Assembly: GCA_023426435.1 (NCBI GenBank)
Contig: JAFAAS010000085.1
Location: 1 to 29,504, forward strand
DNA: 29,504 nt
Reading direction: 5' to 3'
From: Verrucomicrobiota bacterium
Lineage (GTDB): Bacteria > Verrucomicrobiota > Verrucomicrobiia > Opitutales > Opitutaceae
Under the pieces are notes generated by a model. It ran no database searches, had not been told where the DNA came from, and worked only from the letters and a program-made list of their open reading frames with translations. Of this stretch, positions 15,679 to 23,901 are shown in pieces. A program made the translations under genes and the position numbers. Each line of letters opens with the position of its first letter. Positions within the stretch are counted from its first letter, which is position 1.

Positions 15679-15855
15679 TCAGGGCAAAGGAACGACTTCC
15701 GTGGTGGCGGAAGAAGGCTCTTCCCAGAGGGCCCAGACGACGACCGCGGTGACGATGAAGAACGCGACGATCGCGACGGCCATCCAGATGTTTACCTTGG
15801 TGGTGCGACGCTTCACGTCGACGACCGGTCGAGTGTCATCTTTGTCGAATCCCAT
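15679..15855 (-). CDS. 58-residue single-pass membrane protein
   Basis: Reading leftward from the ATG at 15855 gives a 58-residue product. It has a charged start (MGFDKDDTRPVVDVKRRTTK), one strong transmembrane helix at residues about 22-44 (NIWMAVAIVAFFIVTAVVVW) and a short tail ending VVPLP. The positive cluster KRRTTK before the helix and an acidic residue pair after it suggest N-in topology. It is too short for common gene-length cut-offs. The codons use the organism's usual G/C third positions, and the gene sits in the same-strand stress-like set with DUF892 and DUF2934. I do not recognise a family. It could be a small stress membrane peptide; function unknown. Confidence 0.6.
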   Translation of the reverse strand: MGFDKDDTRPVVDVKRRTTKVNIWMAVAIVAFFIVTAVVVWALWEEPSSATTEVVPLP

Positions 15856-16019
15856 GATGTTTTACCGTTGAGGTTTGGGTGCGGAGAGGAAGCGAGTGAC
15901 AGGCGAAACCGGCGCGCGTTCGCTGCGAGCGCGGACGGGGCGAGGGACCGGAAGTGCTCGGATGGGGCGGCCCAAGGTTTTGCCCATGGCGAGGCGAAGC
16001 GGTGCGGGTAACGTGGCGC

Positions 16020-17039
16020 ATGGCGGATGTGCGCATTGGAATCTCCGGATGGACGTATGCTCCTTGGCGCGGGAGTTTCTTTCCGAAAGGACTGAACCAG
16101 AAGAAGGAACTCGCGTATGCCTCGCGTCGCGTGCGCAGCATCGAAATCAACGGCACGTTTTATTCGATGCAGCGGCCGGCGTGTTTCGGGACCTGGTATG
16201 AGGAGACGCCGGACGATTTCGTTTTCGCGCTCAAAGGACCGCGCTTCATCACGCACCTGAAACGGCTGAAAGACGTGGTGGCGCCGACGGCGAATTTTTT
16301 CGCGTCGGGCGTGTTGCGGCTGAACGAGAAACTCGGGCCGATCCTGTGGCAGCTGCCGCCGATGACGCGGTTCGATCCGGAGCGCCTGCGGAGTTTTTTC
16401 AATTTGCTGCCGCGTTCGACGAAGGAAGCGGCGGTGTTCGGTCGGCTGCACGATGACCGGTTGAAGGCGCGCGCCTGGTTGAAGATCGATCGCGACCGTC
16501 CGCTGCGGCACGCGCTCGAAGTGCGGCATCCGAGTTTCGAATGTGAAGAGTTCATCTCGCTGCTTCGCCGGCACGACATCGCGCTGGTGGTGGCGGACAC
16601 GGCGGGGAAGTGGCCGTTGATGCATGATGTGACGTCGGACTTCGTTTACGTGCGGTTGCACGGCGACACGGAATTGTATGCGAGCGGTTATACGCCTGAA
16701 GCGCTCGATGGATGGGCGGAACGGATACGGGCGTGGAGTGCGGGGCGAGATGCGCCCGGGGCGAAGTTGAGCGGGCCGGCGGCGGAGGTGCGGGCGCGCG
16801 GGCGCGATGTGTATGTGTATTTCGACAACGACGTGAAGGCGTATGCCCCGTTCGATGCGATGGGGCTGGCCTATCGGCTCGAGCTTGGGCCGAAGGCGCC
16901 GACAGGTCCGGTGGAAGGGACCTTCACGCCGGCGGTCGTTCGCAACAGCTGGGCGGGCTGGGTGCGACAATCCCCTTCGGCTGCGCCGAAAAAGACGCGG
17001 CCGCGATCCAAACGAACCCTGAATGAAGGAGAGAAATGA
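16020..17039 (+). CDS. DUF72 protein (YecE family)
   Basis: A 339-residue TIM-barrel-type protein of the DUF72/YecE family. It opens with the family signature DVRIGISGWTYAPWRGSFFP and contains SIEINGTFYSMQ, FVFALKGPRFITHLKRLKD, the WQLPP segment, EVRHPSFE, and the late YFDNDVKAYAPFDA that corresponds to the family's YFNND motif. The biochemical function is not established; the fold suggests a nucleic-acid or sugar-phosphate enzyme. The ATG at 16020 gives the family N-terminus; the open frame continues 22 codons upstream without similarity. The C-terminal 30 residues are lysine/arginine-rich. The stop overlaps the next gene's start by four bases (ATGA), so it is coupled to the PfpI-like gene. 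Confidence 0.93.
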   Translation: MADVRIGISGWTYAPWRGSFFPKGLNQKKELAYASRRVRSIEINGTFYSMQRPACFGTWYEETPDDFVFALKGPRFITHLKRLKDVVAPTANFFASGVLRLNEKLGPILWQLPPMTRFDPERLRSFFNLLPRSTKEAAVFGRLHDDRLKARAWLKIDRDRPLRHALEVRHPSFECEEFISLLRRHDIALVVADTAGKWPLMHDVTSDFVYVRLHGDTELYASGYTPEALDGWAERIRAWSAGRDAPGAKLSGPAAEVRARGRDVYVYFDNDVKAYAPFDAMGLAYRLELGPKAPTGPVEGTFTPAVVRNSWAGWVRQSPSAAPKKTRPRSKRTLNEGEK

Positions 17040-17626
17040 AACAGAATTTAAATGGTAAGAAAGTGGCGATCCTCGCGGCGGAAGGTTTCGAGCAAAGCGA
17101 ACTGGAGAAACCGCGGGCGGCGCTGGAGGAGGCGGGCGCGAAGACCGAGGTGGTTTCACCGGAGGAAGGTTCGATCCGCGGATGGGATGACGACAATTTC
17201 GGCGATGCCGTGAATGTCGACGTGCCGTTGAAGCGGGCGAATCCGGTGGATTACGATGCGCTGTTGTTGCCGGGAGGTGTCATGAATCCGGATACGCTGC
17301 GGGCGATTCCGGAAGCGGTGAGCTTCGTGAACCATTTCTTCGAGGCGGGAAAACCGGTGGCGGCGATTTGTCATGGTCCGCAGATTCTGATCGATGCGGA
17401 CGTGGTGCGCGGCCGGCGGATGACATCGTATCACTCGATCAAAACGGATCTCCGCAACGCCGGCGCGGAGTGGGTGGATGAAGAAGTGGTGACGGACCAA
17501 GGCTTGGTGACGAGCCGGAAGCCGGCGGATATCCCGCGGTTCAACGAAAAGATGATCGAGGAGTTTGCCGAAGGATTCCATGCGGGGCAGCGCGCGGGCT
17601 CGGGCATGTCGGTGTCGGGGCGTTAG
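17036..17626 (+). CDS. DJ-1/PfpI family protein (protein deglycase/protease-like)
   Basis: A 196-residue member of the PfpI branch of the DJ-1 superfamily. It has the nucleophile elbow AAICHGPQ with C112 and H113, the conserved glutamate E19 in EGFEQSEL, the LLLPGGVMNPD loop, and the RGRRMTSYHSIKTDLRNAGAEWVDE segment typical of the PfpI/YhbO type. Relatives have been reported as intracellular proteases or as glyoxalase/deglycase enzymes that repair methylglyoxal damage; the exact activity is debated, so I give no symbol. An AAGGAG sits 4 bases before the ATG, one of the few clear ribosome sites in the window, and the start overlaps the DUF72 stop. A perfect terminator lies about 85 bases after its stop, closing a two-gene operon. 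Confidence 0.95.
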   Translation: MKQNLNGKKVAILAAEGFEQSELEKPRAALEEAGAKTEVVSPEEGSIRGWDDDNFGDAVNVDVPLKRANPVDYDALLLPGGVMNPDTLRAIPEAVSFVNHFFEAGKPVAAICHGPQILIDADVVRGRRMTSYHSIKTDLRNAGAEWVDEEVVTDQGLVTSRKPADIPRFNEKMIEEFAEGFHAGQRAGSGMSVSGR

Positions 17627-17711
17627 CGCGCGCGGAGATGACATCATTATCACGGCGGCGTGACAGGTTCTGCCGTATGACAACTGGAGGTTGAAGGGTT
17701 GATCCGTGAGC

Positions 17712-17747
17712 CGCAGGGCGGGCGAAAGCCTGCCCTGCGTTTTTTTT
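17712..17747 (+). terminator. Strong intrinsic terminator after the DUF72-PfpI operon
   Basis: Bases 17712-17723 pair with 17728-17739 over 12 bp (one G-T pair) around a GAAA tetraloop, followed immediately by eight T (17740-17747). This is a textbook rho-independent terminator. Confidence 0.93.
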
Positions 17748-17824
17748 GGAGGTGCGGCCGGTTGGGAGAGCCTGCGCTGTATCCGAGTGCACCTTTTGGC
17801 GGGCGGGATGCGTCAGGAGCGGGC

Positions 17825-19324
17825 ATGAGATCTTACCCCGCTCTCGTGTTGATGGTTGGAGGTTTGCTGATGCCCGGCTGGGTGTCGGCGGCGAGCAAGC
17901 TGCCGCGCAGCACGCCGGAAGCGCAGGGCGTGGCCTCGGAGGCGATCGCGCGATTCGTGGAGGAGGCGGATCGGAAGGTGGAGAGCATGCACAGTTTCAT
18001 GCTCGTGCGGCATGGTCACGTGGTGGCGGAAGGGTGGTGGGAGCCGTTTTCGGCGGAGGAGCGCCACATGATGTTTTCGCTGAGCAAGAGCTTCACGTCG
18101 ACGGCGGTCGGACTGGCGATCGAGGAAGGCAAGTTGAGCCTCGACGACCGTGTGCTGCCGTTTTTTCCGGAGGAAGCTCCGGCGGAACCCTCGCGCAACC
18201 TGCAAGCGATGCGCGTGCGCGATTTGTTGACGATGTCGACGGGGCATCACGAAGAGACGATTCGCGGGTTTCCGTTTCAGTCGCAGGAGAACCTCGTGGA
18301 GAAATTCCTGGCGTTGCCGGTGGATCACAAGCCGGGGACGTTCTTCGTCTATAACACGCCGGCGACTTACATGCTTTCGGCGATTGTGCAGAAAGTCACG
18401 GGAGAGACGGTGCTGGAGTATCTCGGGCCGAGATTGTTCGAGCCGCTGGCGATCGAGAATCCGGCGTGGCCGGCGAGTGCGCAGGGGGTGACGCTGGGCG
18501 GGTTTGGTTTGAGCGTGCGAACGGAAGACATCGCGAAGTTCGGCCAGCTGTATTTGAAAAATGGAGACTGGAACGGACGCCAGCTCGTGTCGGCGAAATG
18601 GGTGGAGCAAGCGACGGCGCGGCAGGTGTCGAACGGCAGCGATCCGAACAGCGATTGGGAGCAAGGGTATGGATTTCAATTCTGGCGGTCGCGTCACAAC
18701 CTCTACCGCGGCGACGGCGCGCACGGGCAGTTTTGTCTGATTTTCCCGGAGCACGATGCGGTCGTGTCGATCACGAGCGGGACGGGCAACATGGGTCAGG
18801 TGATGAACCTGGTGTGGCAGCATATTCTTCCGGCGCTGCAGAAAAAGGCGTTGCCTGAAAATCGGGCGGCTCACGACGCGTTGAAAGCGCGGCTGGCGAA
18901 GTTGTCGCTTCCGACGCAGGCGGGCGAGGCGACGTCGTCGCGCGCGGCGGCGCTGGCGGGGAAGACGTTTGTCTTTCCGAAGAACCGTCACGGCATCGAA
19001 GCGATTACGTGGGAAGCTGCGGACGGCGGCGCGGGGACGATGTTGAACGTTTCAGTCGGTGGCGTGGAGCAGCGGGTGGTGGCGCCGCATGGACGATGGC
19101 AGAAAGGCGAGTTGAAGACGGCGATGTTTTCGGAGCCGGTGGTGACGAGCGGGGCGTGGACGGCGGACGACACGTATGCGTTGAAAGTGGTGCGTGTGCA
19201 GGGGCCCTTTGCGCACGTGTATCGGCTGAAGTTTGCGGGCGACGAAGTGACCTTGGAAGGGGAGCAGAATGTCGGCTTCGGGGCGGGTCAGCCGCCGGCG
19301 GTGGTGGGGCGCTTGAAACGCTAG
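17825..19324 (+). CDS. Exported serine hydrolase, class C beta-lactamase / PBP4* fold
   Basis: A 499-residue secreted protein. Residues 1-22 are a signal peptide with a likely cut after VSA. The beta-lactamase-related domain (about 35-345) has the SxxK catalytic motif S85-L-S-K88 in MMFSLSKSF, a tyrosine motif around Y176 (FFVYNTPATYML) in the YxN position, and H300-G301 in GDGAHGQFCLIFPE as the KTG-equivalent HxG box. The HxG form and the PGTFFVYNTP segment point to the 6-aminohexanoate-dimer hydrolase/esterase side of the family rather than a true antibiotic-degrading beta-lactamase. Residues about 390-499 form an extra beta-rich C-terminal domain. AGGAG five bases before the ATG at 17825 supports this start. 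Substrate unknown: an ester, amide or peptide in the periplasm. Confidence 0.9.
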   Translation: MRSYPALVLMVGGLLMPGWVSAASKLPRSTPEAQGVASEAIARFVEEADRKVESMHSFMLVRHGHVVAEGWWEPFSAEERHMMFSLSKSFTSTAVGLAIEEGKLSLDDRVLPFFPEEAPAEPSRNLQAMRVRDLLTMSTGHHEETIRGFPFQSQENLVEKFLALPVDHKPGTFFVYNTPATYMLSAIVQKVTGETVLEYLGPRLFEPLAIENPAWPASAQGVTLGGFGLSVRTEDIAKFGQLYLKNGDWNGRQLVSAKWVEQATARQVSNGSDPNSDWEQGYGFQFWRSRHNLYRGDGAHGQFCLIFPEHDAVVSITSGTGNMGQVMNLVWQHILPALQKKALPENRAAHDALKARLAKLSLPTQAGEATSSRAAALAGKTFVFPKNRHGIEAITWEAADGGAGTMLNVSVGGVEQRVVAPHGRWQKGELKTAMFSEPVVTSGAWTADDTYALKVVRVQGPFAHVYRLKFAGDEVTLEGEQNVGFGAGQPPAVVGRLKR

Positions 19325-19560
19325 GTGCCGGTTTGAGGGGTTTGCGAATGGGAGGATTCGATCAGGCGTTTCAATGCGTCGAGATCGCGGTGCTCCCATT
19401 CGAAGGCGATCGCGTTTTCGGAGCCGGCGAAGAAGCGATACGGGAGCTGGGGCGCGCGTTTCACGATGGTTCCGAGGAGGGAAGGGCCGCGCATGACGTG
19501 AATCACCTCCCAGCCTGGGACGGCGGACGCTTTCACGTATTCGATGGGGCTGGGGCGCAT
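19321..19560 (-). CDS. 79-residue hypothetical protein
   Basis: A small soluble protein opening MRPSPIEYVKASAVPGWEVIHVMRG, with an internal RAPQLPYRFFAGSENAIAFEWEHRDLDALKRLIE. The mixed hydrophobic/charged pattern, aromatic content and regular strand-then-helix look argue for a real folded protein rather than an antisense shadow. I do not recognise a family. Its stop codon shares the CTAG at 19321-19324 with the stop of the converging hydrolase gene, so both genes end within the same four bases. It diverges from the large hybrid kinase across a 116-base spacer. Confidence 0.6.
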   Translation of the reverse strand: MRPSPIEYVKASAVPGWEVIHVMRGPSLLGTIVKRAPQLPYRFFAGSENAIAFEWEHRDLDALKRLIESSHSQTPQTGT

Positions 19561-19676
19561 GGCAACGGTTAGAATTTAGCGAAAAATCGCGGCGAAGCGA
19601 ATCGGAGCGCGCGAGTGCGGAGAAGTTGCGGGTTGCGGCTTGAGGTGACGCGGTCGCATGTCGATAAGAGCACGGA

Positions 19677-22600
19677 ATGCGACTGCCATGCTCGCGAAAC
19701 GGAGCTTCGTCTTTTTGGGTTTCGGCGCTGATGACCATGTTGGTCGCGGCGTTCGTGGCCGGCGCGTGCGTTGCGCCCGTTGAGCTGAAGGCGCAGGAGG
19801 CGCCGGGAGAGATCGCGACGATCCGCGAGTTCTGGCGGTTGACGCCGGCGGAGAAGGCGTTGCCGCAGCGGTTTTCGATCGAGTGCGATGTGACCTATTA
19901 CGATTCGGCGTGGAAGAATCTGTGGGTGCAGGATCGGAACGGGGAGGGCGCATATGCGATGCTCGGCGCGGCGGAGCCGAAGATCCGGACCGGGCAACGC
20001 GTGCGGGTGACGGGAGTGTTTCATCCTCCGAACCGGCAGTTTTCGTTTGCGGACGCGTCGTTCGAAGTGCTGGGGCCGGCGGAGCCGCGGGAGATTGCGG
20101 TGAGCGGGCGGCTTTCGCGGGCGGCGACGTTGAACCGGGTGGTGAACGTGGAGGCGTTTGTGGTGCAGCAGCGGCGGGTGGATCCGACGCATCTGCATCT
20201 GACGCTGTCGGTGGCGGGTCAGCCGGTGTTCGCCTGGTTGTTGATGGAGCCGGGGGAGCCGGTGCCGGAATTGACCGACTGGACGGTGAAATTGCGCGCG
20301 GTGGCGGCGACTCCGCCGGGCGGCGGAGCGGACATCGATTCGGTGGAGTTGAAGATTCCCCGTCTGCAGGACGTGGAGCCGGTGAGCTCGCTGGCGGATG
20401 ATCCGCGGTTCGAGATCGAGGCGACGCCGATCGAGCAGTTGCCGAATTTGCCGAGGGACCGGCTGGTCCGGGTGGTCGGAGAAATGATCGCGCAGGAGCC
20501 GGGGCGTCTGGTGTCGATTCGGGACCAGACGGGGCAAGTCGATGTGGTGACGGCGCAGATTGGTCCGGCCTTGCTGGGGCAACCGGTGCAGGCGATTGGG
20601 TTGCCGGATGTGGAGGGGCTGAGCTGGAGATTGGAGAGCGGGTTGTTTCGGATGGCGCGAGGCGTGCAGGTGAAATCGACGGAGGCGCCGGTGCGCGTGG
20701 CGGCGGCGGTGATGCAGTTGTTGCCGGACGAGGCGGCGGCGGCGCGGCCGGTGCGGCTTTCGGGCGTGGTGACGTGGAGCGATCCGGCGGGGCAGTTCTT
20801 CTATTTACAAGACACGAGCGGCGGAGTGCGGGTGGATGCGAGCGCGCTGAATTTGGCCCCGCTCCCCTTGGGCAGAAACGCGCTGGTGATCGGCGAAACG
20901 GCGCTCGGCGATTTCGCGCCGGTGGTGAGAGCCCGACAAGTGTCGAATCTCGGCAGCCTGCCTTTGCCGGAAGCGCGAGCGACCACGCTCGAACTCGCCT
21001 GGGTGGGAGTGGAGGAGGCGCAATGGGTGGAGATGCGCGGCTATGTGCGGCGGGTGGTGAGCAATGCGGACAACACGCGGCTGCAGGTCGTGACATCGAC
21101 CGGAGTTTTTTCGGCGCATGTGTCGGGCGAGGCGCCGCCCGGGATCGAAGTGGGGGCGGTGGTGCGGCTGCGCGGGGTTTGCACGGCGGTGGCGGATCGC
21201 GAGCGGAAGCTGGCGAACATTCGCTTGCTCGTGCCGGCGGCGGAATACGTGCAGATCGAGGAACCGGCGCCGCGGGACGTCTTCGATCAACCGACGCGGC
21301 GGCTGGCGAGTCTCGGGCAATTTGGAACGCTGCAGCTGTTCAACCGGCGGGTGAAGGTTGCGGGCACGGTGCTGGATTTTCGCGCCGGCCGTTATGTGCA
21401 GATCGCGGATGGTGGAGAGAGCCTTTACGTGATGACGCCCGGGCGCGATCCGCTGCGGCCCGGCGATCAGGTGGAAGCGGTGGGGATTCTCGGCCGGCAG
21501 GCGGGGAGCCCGGTCCTGCGCGAAGCGGTGTATCGAAAAGTTGGTGACGGACCGGCGCCGGAACCGGAAGCGATCGGCGACGAGAATCTGTTGCGCCCGG
21601 AGCTCGACGGAAAGCTCGTGCGCGTGCCGGGGCGGTTGATCGAGCGGACCTTCGACGGGCGGCAGTTGCGGCTGTCGTTGCAGGCGCGCGGCACGACCTT
21701 CGATGCGTATCTCGACGACACCAGCCGGGATGTGCCGGGATGGGTGCTGGGCAGCCGCGTCGACGTGTCCGGCATCTATGAAACCAAGTATGCGGAGGAG
21801 GGGCAGACGGGGGTGTTTCAGATCCGATTGCGGGACGAGGCGGACGTGCGGGTGGTCGAAAGGCCCTCGCCCTTGACGCCGACGCGCGTGCTGACCTTTG
21901 CGGGCGTGCTCGCGGTGGCGATCGTGGCGTTCATCGGGTGGGTGATGGCGCTGCGGCGGAGGGTGCAGCGGCAGACGGAGCAGATCCGCGCGCAACTGCA
22001 GCGCGAGACGCGGCTGGAAGCGGAACTGCAACGAGCGGCGAAGCTCGAGTCGCTTGGATTGCTGGCGGGCGGGATTGCGCACGATTTCAACAACCTGCTC
22101 ACGGTGTTGATGGGGAATCTCTCGCTGGCGTCACTGGACTTGAAACCCACGGGGGAGGCGGCGGCGTGCTTGAAGGAAGCGGAGCGGGCGGTGACGCGGG
22201 CGCGGGATTTGACGCAGCAGCTGCTGACCTTTGCCAAAGGCGGCGCGCCGCTGCGGGCGGCGGTGATGCTGGCGGACATCGTGCGGGAAGTGGCCGAGTT
22301 TGCGCTGCATGGGTCGAAGGTGCGCTGCACGTTTTCGTTTCCGCCGGACCTCTGGCCGGCGGATGTCGACAAAGGTCAGATCAGCCAAGTGGTGCAGAAC
22401 ATCGTGATCAACGGCATGCAAGCGATGCCGGAAGGCGGAGAAATCGCGATCGAGATGGACAACGCGAAAGTCGGCGACGACCTGAAGAAAGTGCTCGCGC
22501 CGGGACGCTATGTGAAGCTGGCGATCACGGATCACGGCGCGGGGATTGGTCCGAAGGATTTGCCGCATGTGTTCGATCCGTATTTCACCACGAAGTCGGG

Positions 22601-23183
22601 TGGCAGCGGACTCGGACTCGCGACGGTTCATTCGATCGTGAAGAAGCACCATGGCCACATCACCGTGGAGTCGGTGCCGGGTCGGACGACGTTCCATGTC
22701 TGGCTGCCGGCGGCCAACGAATTGCCGGTGCAGAACGAAGCGCCGGAGCAGGCGGCCGTGAAAGGGAATGGGCGGATATTGTTCATGGACGACGAGGAAA
22801 CGATTCGCGAACTCGGGGCCGCGATGTTGACGAAGTTCGGCTTCGCGGTCGTGGCCGTGGCGGATGGGGCGGCGGCGGTGCGGGCGTTTCGAGAGGCGAA
22901 AGAAGCGGGGGAGGGATTCGATGTTGTGATCCTGGATCTGACGGTGCCGGGCGGGATGGGCGGACGCGCGGCGATGGAGGAGCTGGCGAGAATCGATCCG
23001 GGGGTGCGAGCGATCGTGTCGAGCGGGTATTCGAACGACGCCGTTCTCGCGAACTATCGACAGCACGGCTTTTGTGGAATGGTGCCGAAGCCGTATCAGG
23101 CGGCGAAGCTGGTCGCGGCGGTGAACGATGCGATGGCGCAAGGAAGTGGGGAGCGCGATGGGTTCATGAACGCGCGTGTTTGA
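19677..23183 (+). CDS. Hybrid sensor kinase with periplasmic chain of OB-like modules
   Basis: A 1168-residue kinase. A signal/anchor lies at residues 13-31. Residues about 48-730 are periplasmic and appear to be some seven beta-rich OB-like modules of 80-100 residues, starting near 53, 138, 250, 345, 437, 543 and 633. Each has a pattern like VRLSGVVTWSDPAGQFFYLQD followed by a GxxVxVxG strand. A transmembrane helix follows at 737-759, then a coiled coil and an NtrB-type HisKA with phospho-H802 in GGIAHDFNNLLTVLMGN. The ATPase domain has N-box NIVINGMQAM, DHGAGI and GSGLGLATV. A C-terminal receiver has D1087 in VILDLTV and K1138. The internal receiver suggests a phosphorelay; no histidine phosphotransferase or regulator adjoins it. 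A weak TTGAGG-17-GATAAG pair at 19640-19668 may be its promoter, implying a very short leader. Confidence 0.93.
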   Translation: MRLPCSRNGASSFWVSALMTMLVAAFVAGACVAPVELKAQEAPGEIATIREFWRLTPAEKALPQRFSIECDVTYYDSAWKNLWVQDRNGEGAYAMLGAAEPKIRTGQRVRVTGVFHPPNRQFSFADASFEVLGPAEPREIAVSGRLSRAATLNRVVNVEAFVVQQRRVDPTHLHLTLSVAGQPVFAWLLMEPGEPVPELTDWTVKLRAVAATPPGGGADIDSVELKIPRLQDVEPVSSLADDPRFEIEATPIEQLPNLPRDRLVRVVGEMIAQEPGRLVSIRDQTGQVDVVTAQIGPALLGQPVQAIGLPDVEGLSWRLESGLFRMARGVQVKSTEAPVRVAAAVMQLLPDEAAAARPVRLSGVVTWSDPAGQFFYLQDTSGGVRVDASALNLAPLPLGRNALVIGETALGDFAPVVRARQVSNLGSLPLPEARATTLELAWVGVEEAQWVEMRGYVRRVVSNADNTRLQVVTSTGVFSAHVSGEAPPGIEVGAVVRLRGVCTAVADRERKLANIRLLVPAAEYVQIEEPAPRDVFDQPTRRLASLGQFGTLQLFNRRVKVAGTVLDFRAGRYVQIADGGESLYVMTPGRDPLRPGDQVEAVGILGRQAGSPVLREAVYRKVGDGPAPEPEAIGDENLLRPELDGKLVRVPGRLIERTFDGRQLRLSLQARGTTFDAYLDDTSRDVPGWVLGSRVDVSGIYETKYAEEGQTGVFQIRLRDEADVRVVERPSPLTPTRVLTFAGVLAVAIVAFIGWVMALRRRVQRQTEQIRAQLQRETRLEAELQRAAKLESLGLLAGGIAHDFNNLLTVLMGNLSLASLDLKPTGEAAACLKEAERAVTRARDLTQQLLTFAKGGAPLRAAVMLADIVREVAEFALHGSKVRCTFSFPPDLWPADVDKGQISQVVQNIVINGMQAMPEGGEIAIEMDNAKVGDDLKKVLAPGRYVKLAITDHGAGIGPKDLPHVFDPYFTTKSGGSGLGLATVHSIVKKHHGHITVESVPGRTTFHVWLPAANELPVQNEAPEQAAVKGNGRILFMDDEETIRELGAAMLTKFGFAVVAVADGAAAVRAFREAKEAGEGFDVVILDLTVPGGMGGRAAMEELARIDPGVRAIVSSGYSNDAVLANYRQHGFCGMVPKPYQAAKLVAAVNDAMAQGSGERDGFMNARV

Positions 23184-23231
23184 ACTGCCATCTCGTGTCG
23201 GGCGATGGCGGACGGCGCGGGCCGGGTCCGG

Positions 23232-23810
23232 TCAGCGTGAGGTGGCGGCGGGTCCGCCGTCGGGCGACGGAGCCAGTTCGACCTTCACGCGGCTGAGTTT
23301 TTGAAGGAGGCGCCATTCGGCGCGCAGCGGCCACCAGTCGTAGAGATAGATTTCCAGCGGGCGCCACATCGCGACCCAGCCGACGATGATGAAGCTTTCG
23401 TTGAGAATGCCGGCCCACGTGGACGTGCCATGCGTTTCGATGAGGTTTCCGATGGCCAGACATACGGCGAGAAACGCGAGCCCCACCCCGAGACTGCGGC
23501 GGCCGCGGCGCATCAACTGGCGAAACTCGCGGCGTTTGTTTTCGGCGCGGTCGGAGAAATAGTTTTGGACGGCGGTTTGGACCGCGGCGGCTCGATCGTC
23601 GGCGGGCGGGGTGGAAAGGTGAATCACCAGCCGAAGAGTGTTCGTGGGCGGCAACTCGCGGGCCCAGCTTACGATGAATTCCTCGGCGTTGGCATCGAGG
23701 TCGCGATCCGGAAACGGCGACGGGTCCATCAAGTTGAACAACTGCGCCAGATCCCGGAGCCGCAGGCGAATGATGCCCTGGTCTGGGTGATGGGATGGAG
23801 AGCGGGACAT
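23232..23810 (-). CDS. Conserved hypothetical membrane protein
   Basis: A 192-residue protein with a soluble N-terminal half and two hydrophobic segments (about 125-145, SLGVGLAFLAVCLAIGNLI, and 155-175, ILNESFIIVGWVAMWRPLE). A short amphipathic segment with YDWWPL and a basic C-terminus follow. The N-terminal half contains MDPSPFPDRDLDANAEEFIVSWARELPP and a LRLVIHLS strand, a pattern I associate with conserved uncharacterised bacterial proteins. No function is known to me. I chose the ATG at 23810 because the frame upstream to 23999 overlaps the ftsH-like 3' end with low-complexity sequence. It lies 91 bases downstream of the FtsH gene on the same strand and converges on the hybrid kinase. 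Confidence 0.75.
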   Translation of the reverse strand: MSRSPSHHPDQGIIRLRLRDLAQLFNLMDPSPFPDRDLDANAEEFIVSWARELPPTNTLRLVIHLSTPPADDRAAAVQTAVQNYFSDRAENKRREFRQLMRRGRRSLGVGLAFLAVCLAIGNLIETHGTSTWAGILNESFIIVGWVAMWRPLEIYLYDWWPLRAEWRLLQKLSRVKVELAPSPDGGPAATSR

Positions 23811-23901
23811 GGAATTCAGGCGATGCGAGGGCGCGAAGACCACGGAACGATTTGAAGTTCTGCCGAGGAGACGCGCCGACGGGCCGACGAGAGAGATCCG
23901 G

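Noticed and set aside
17825..19324. Antibiotic-resistance beta-lactamase
   Set aside because: The HxG box instead of KTG and the extra C-terminal domain point to an esterase/amide-hydrolase relative; no resistance claim is supported.
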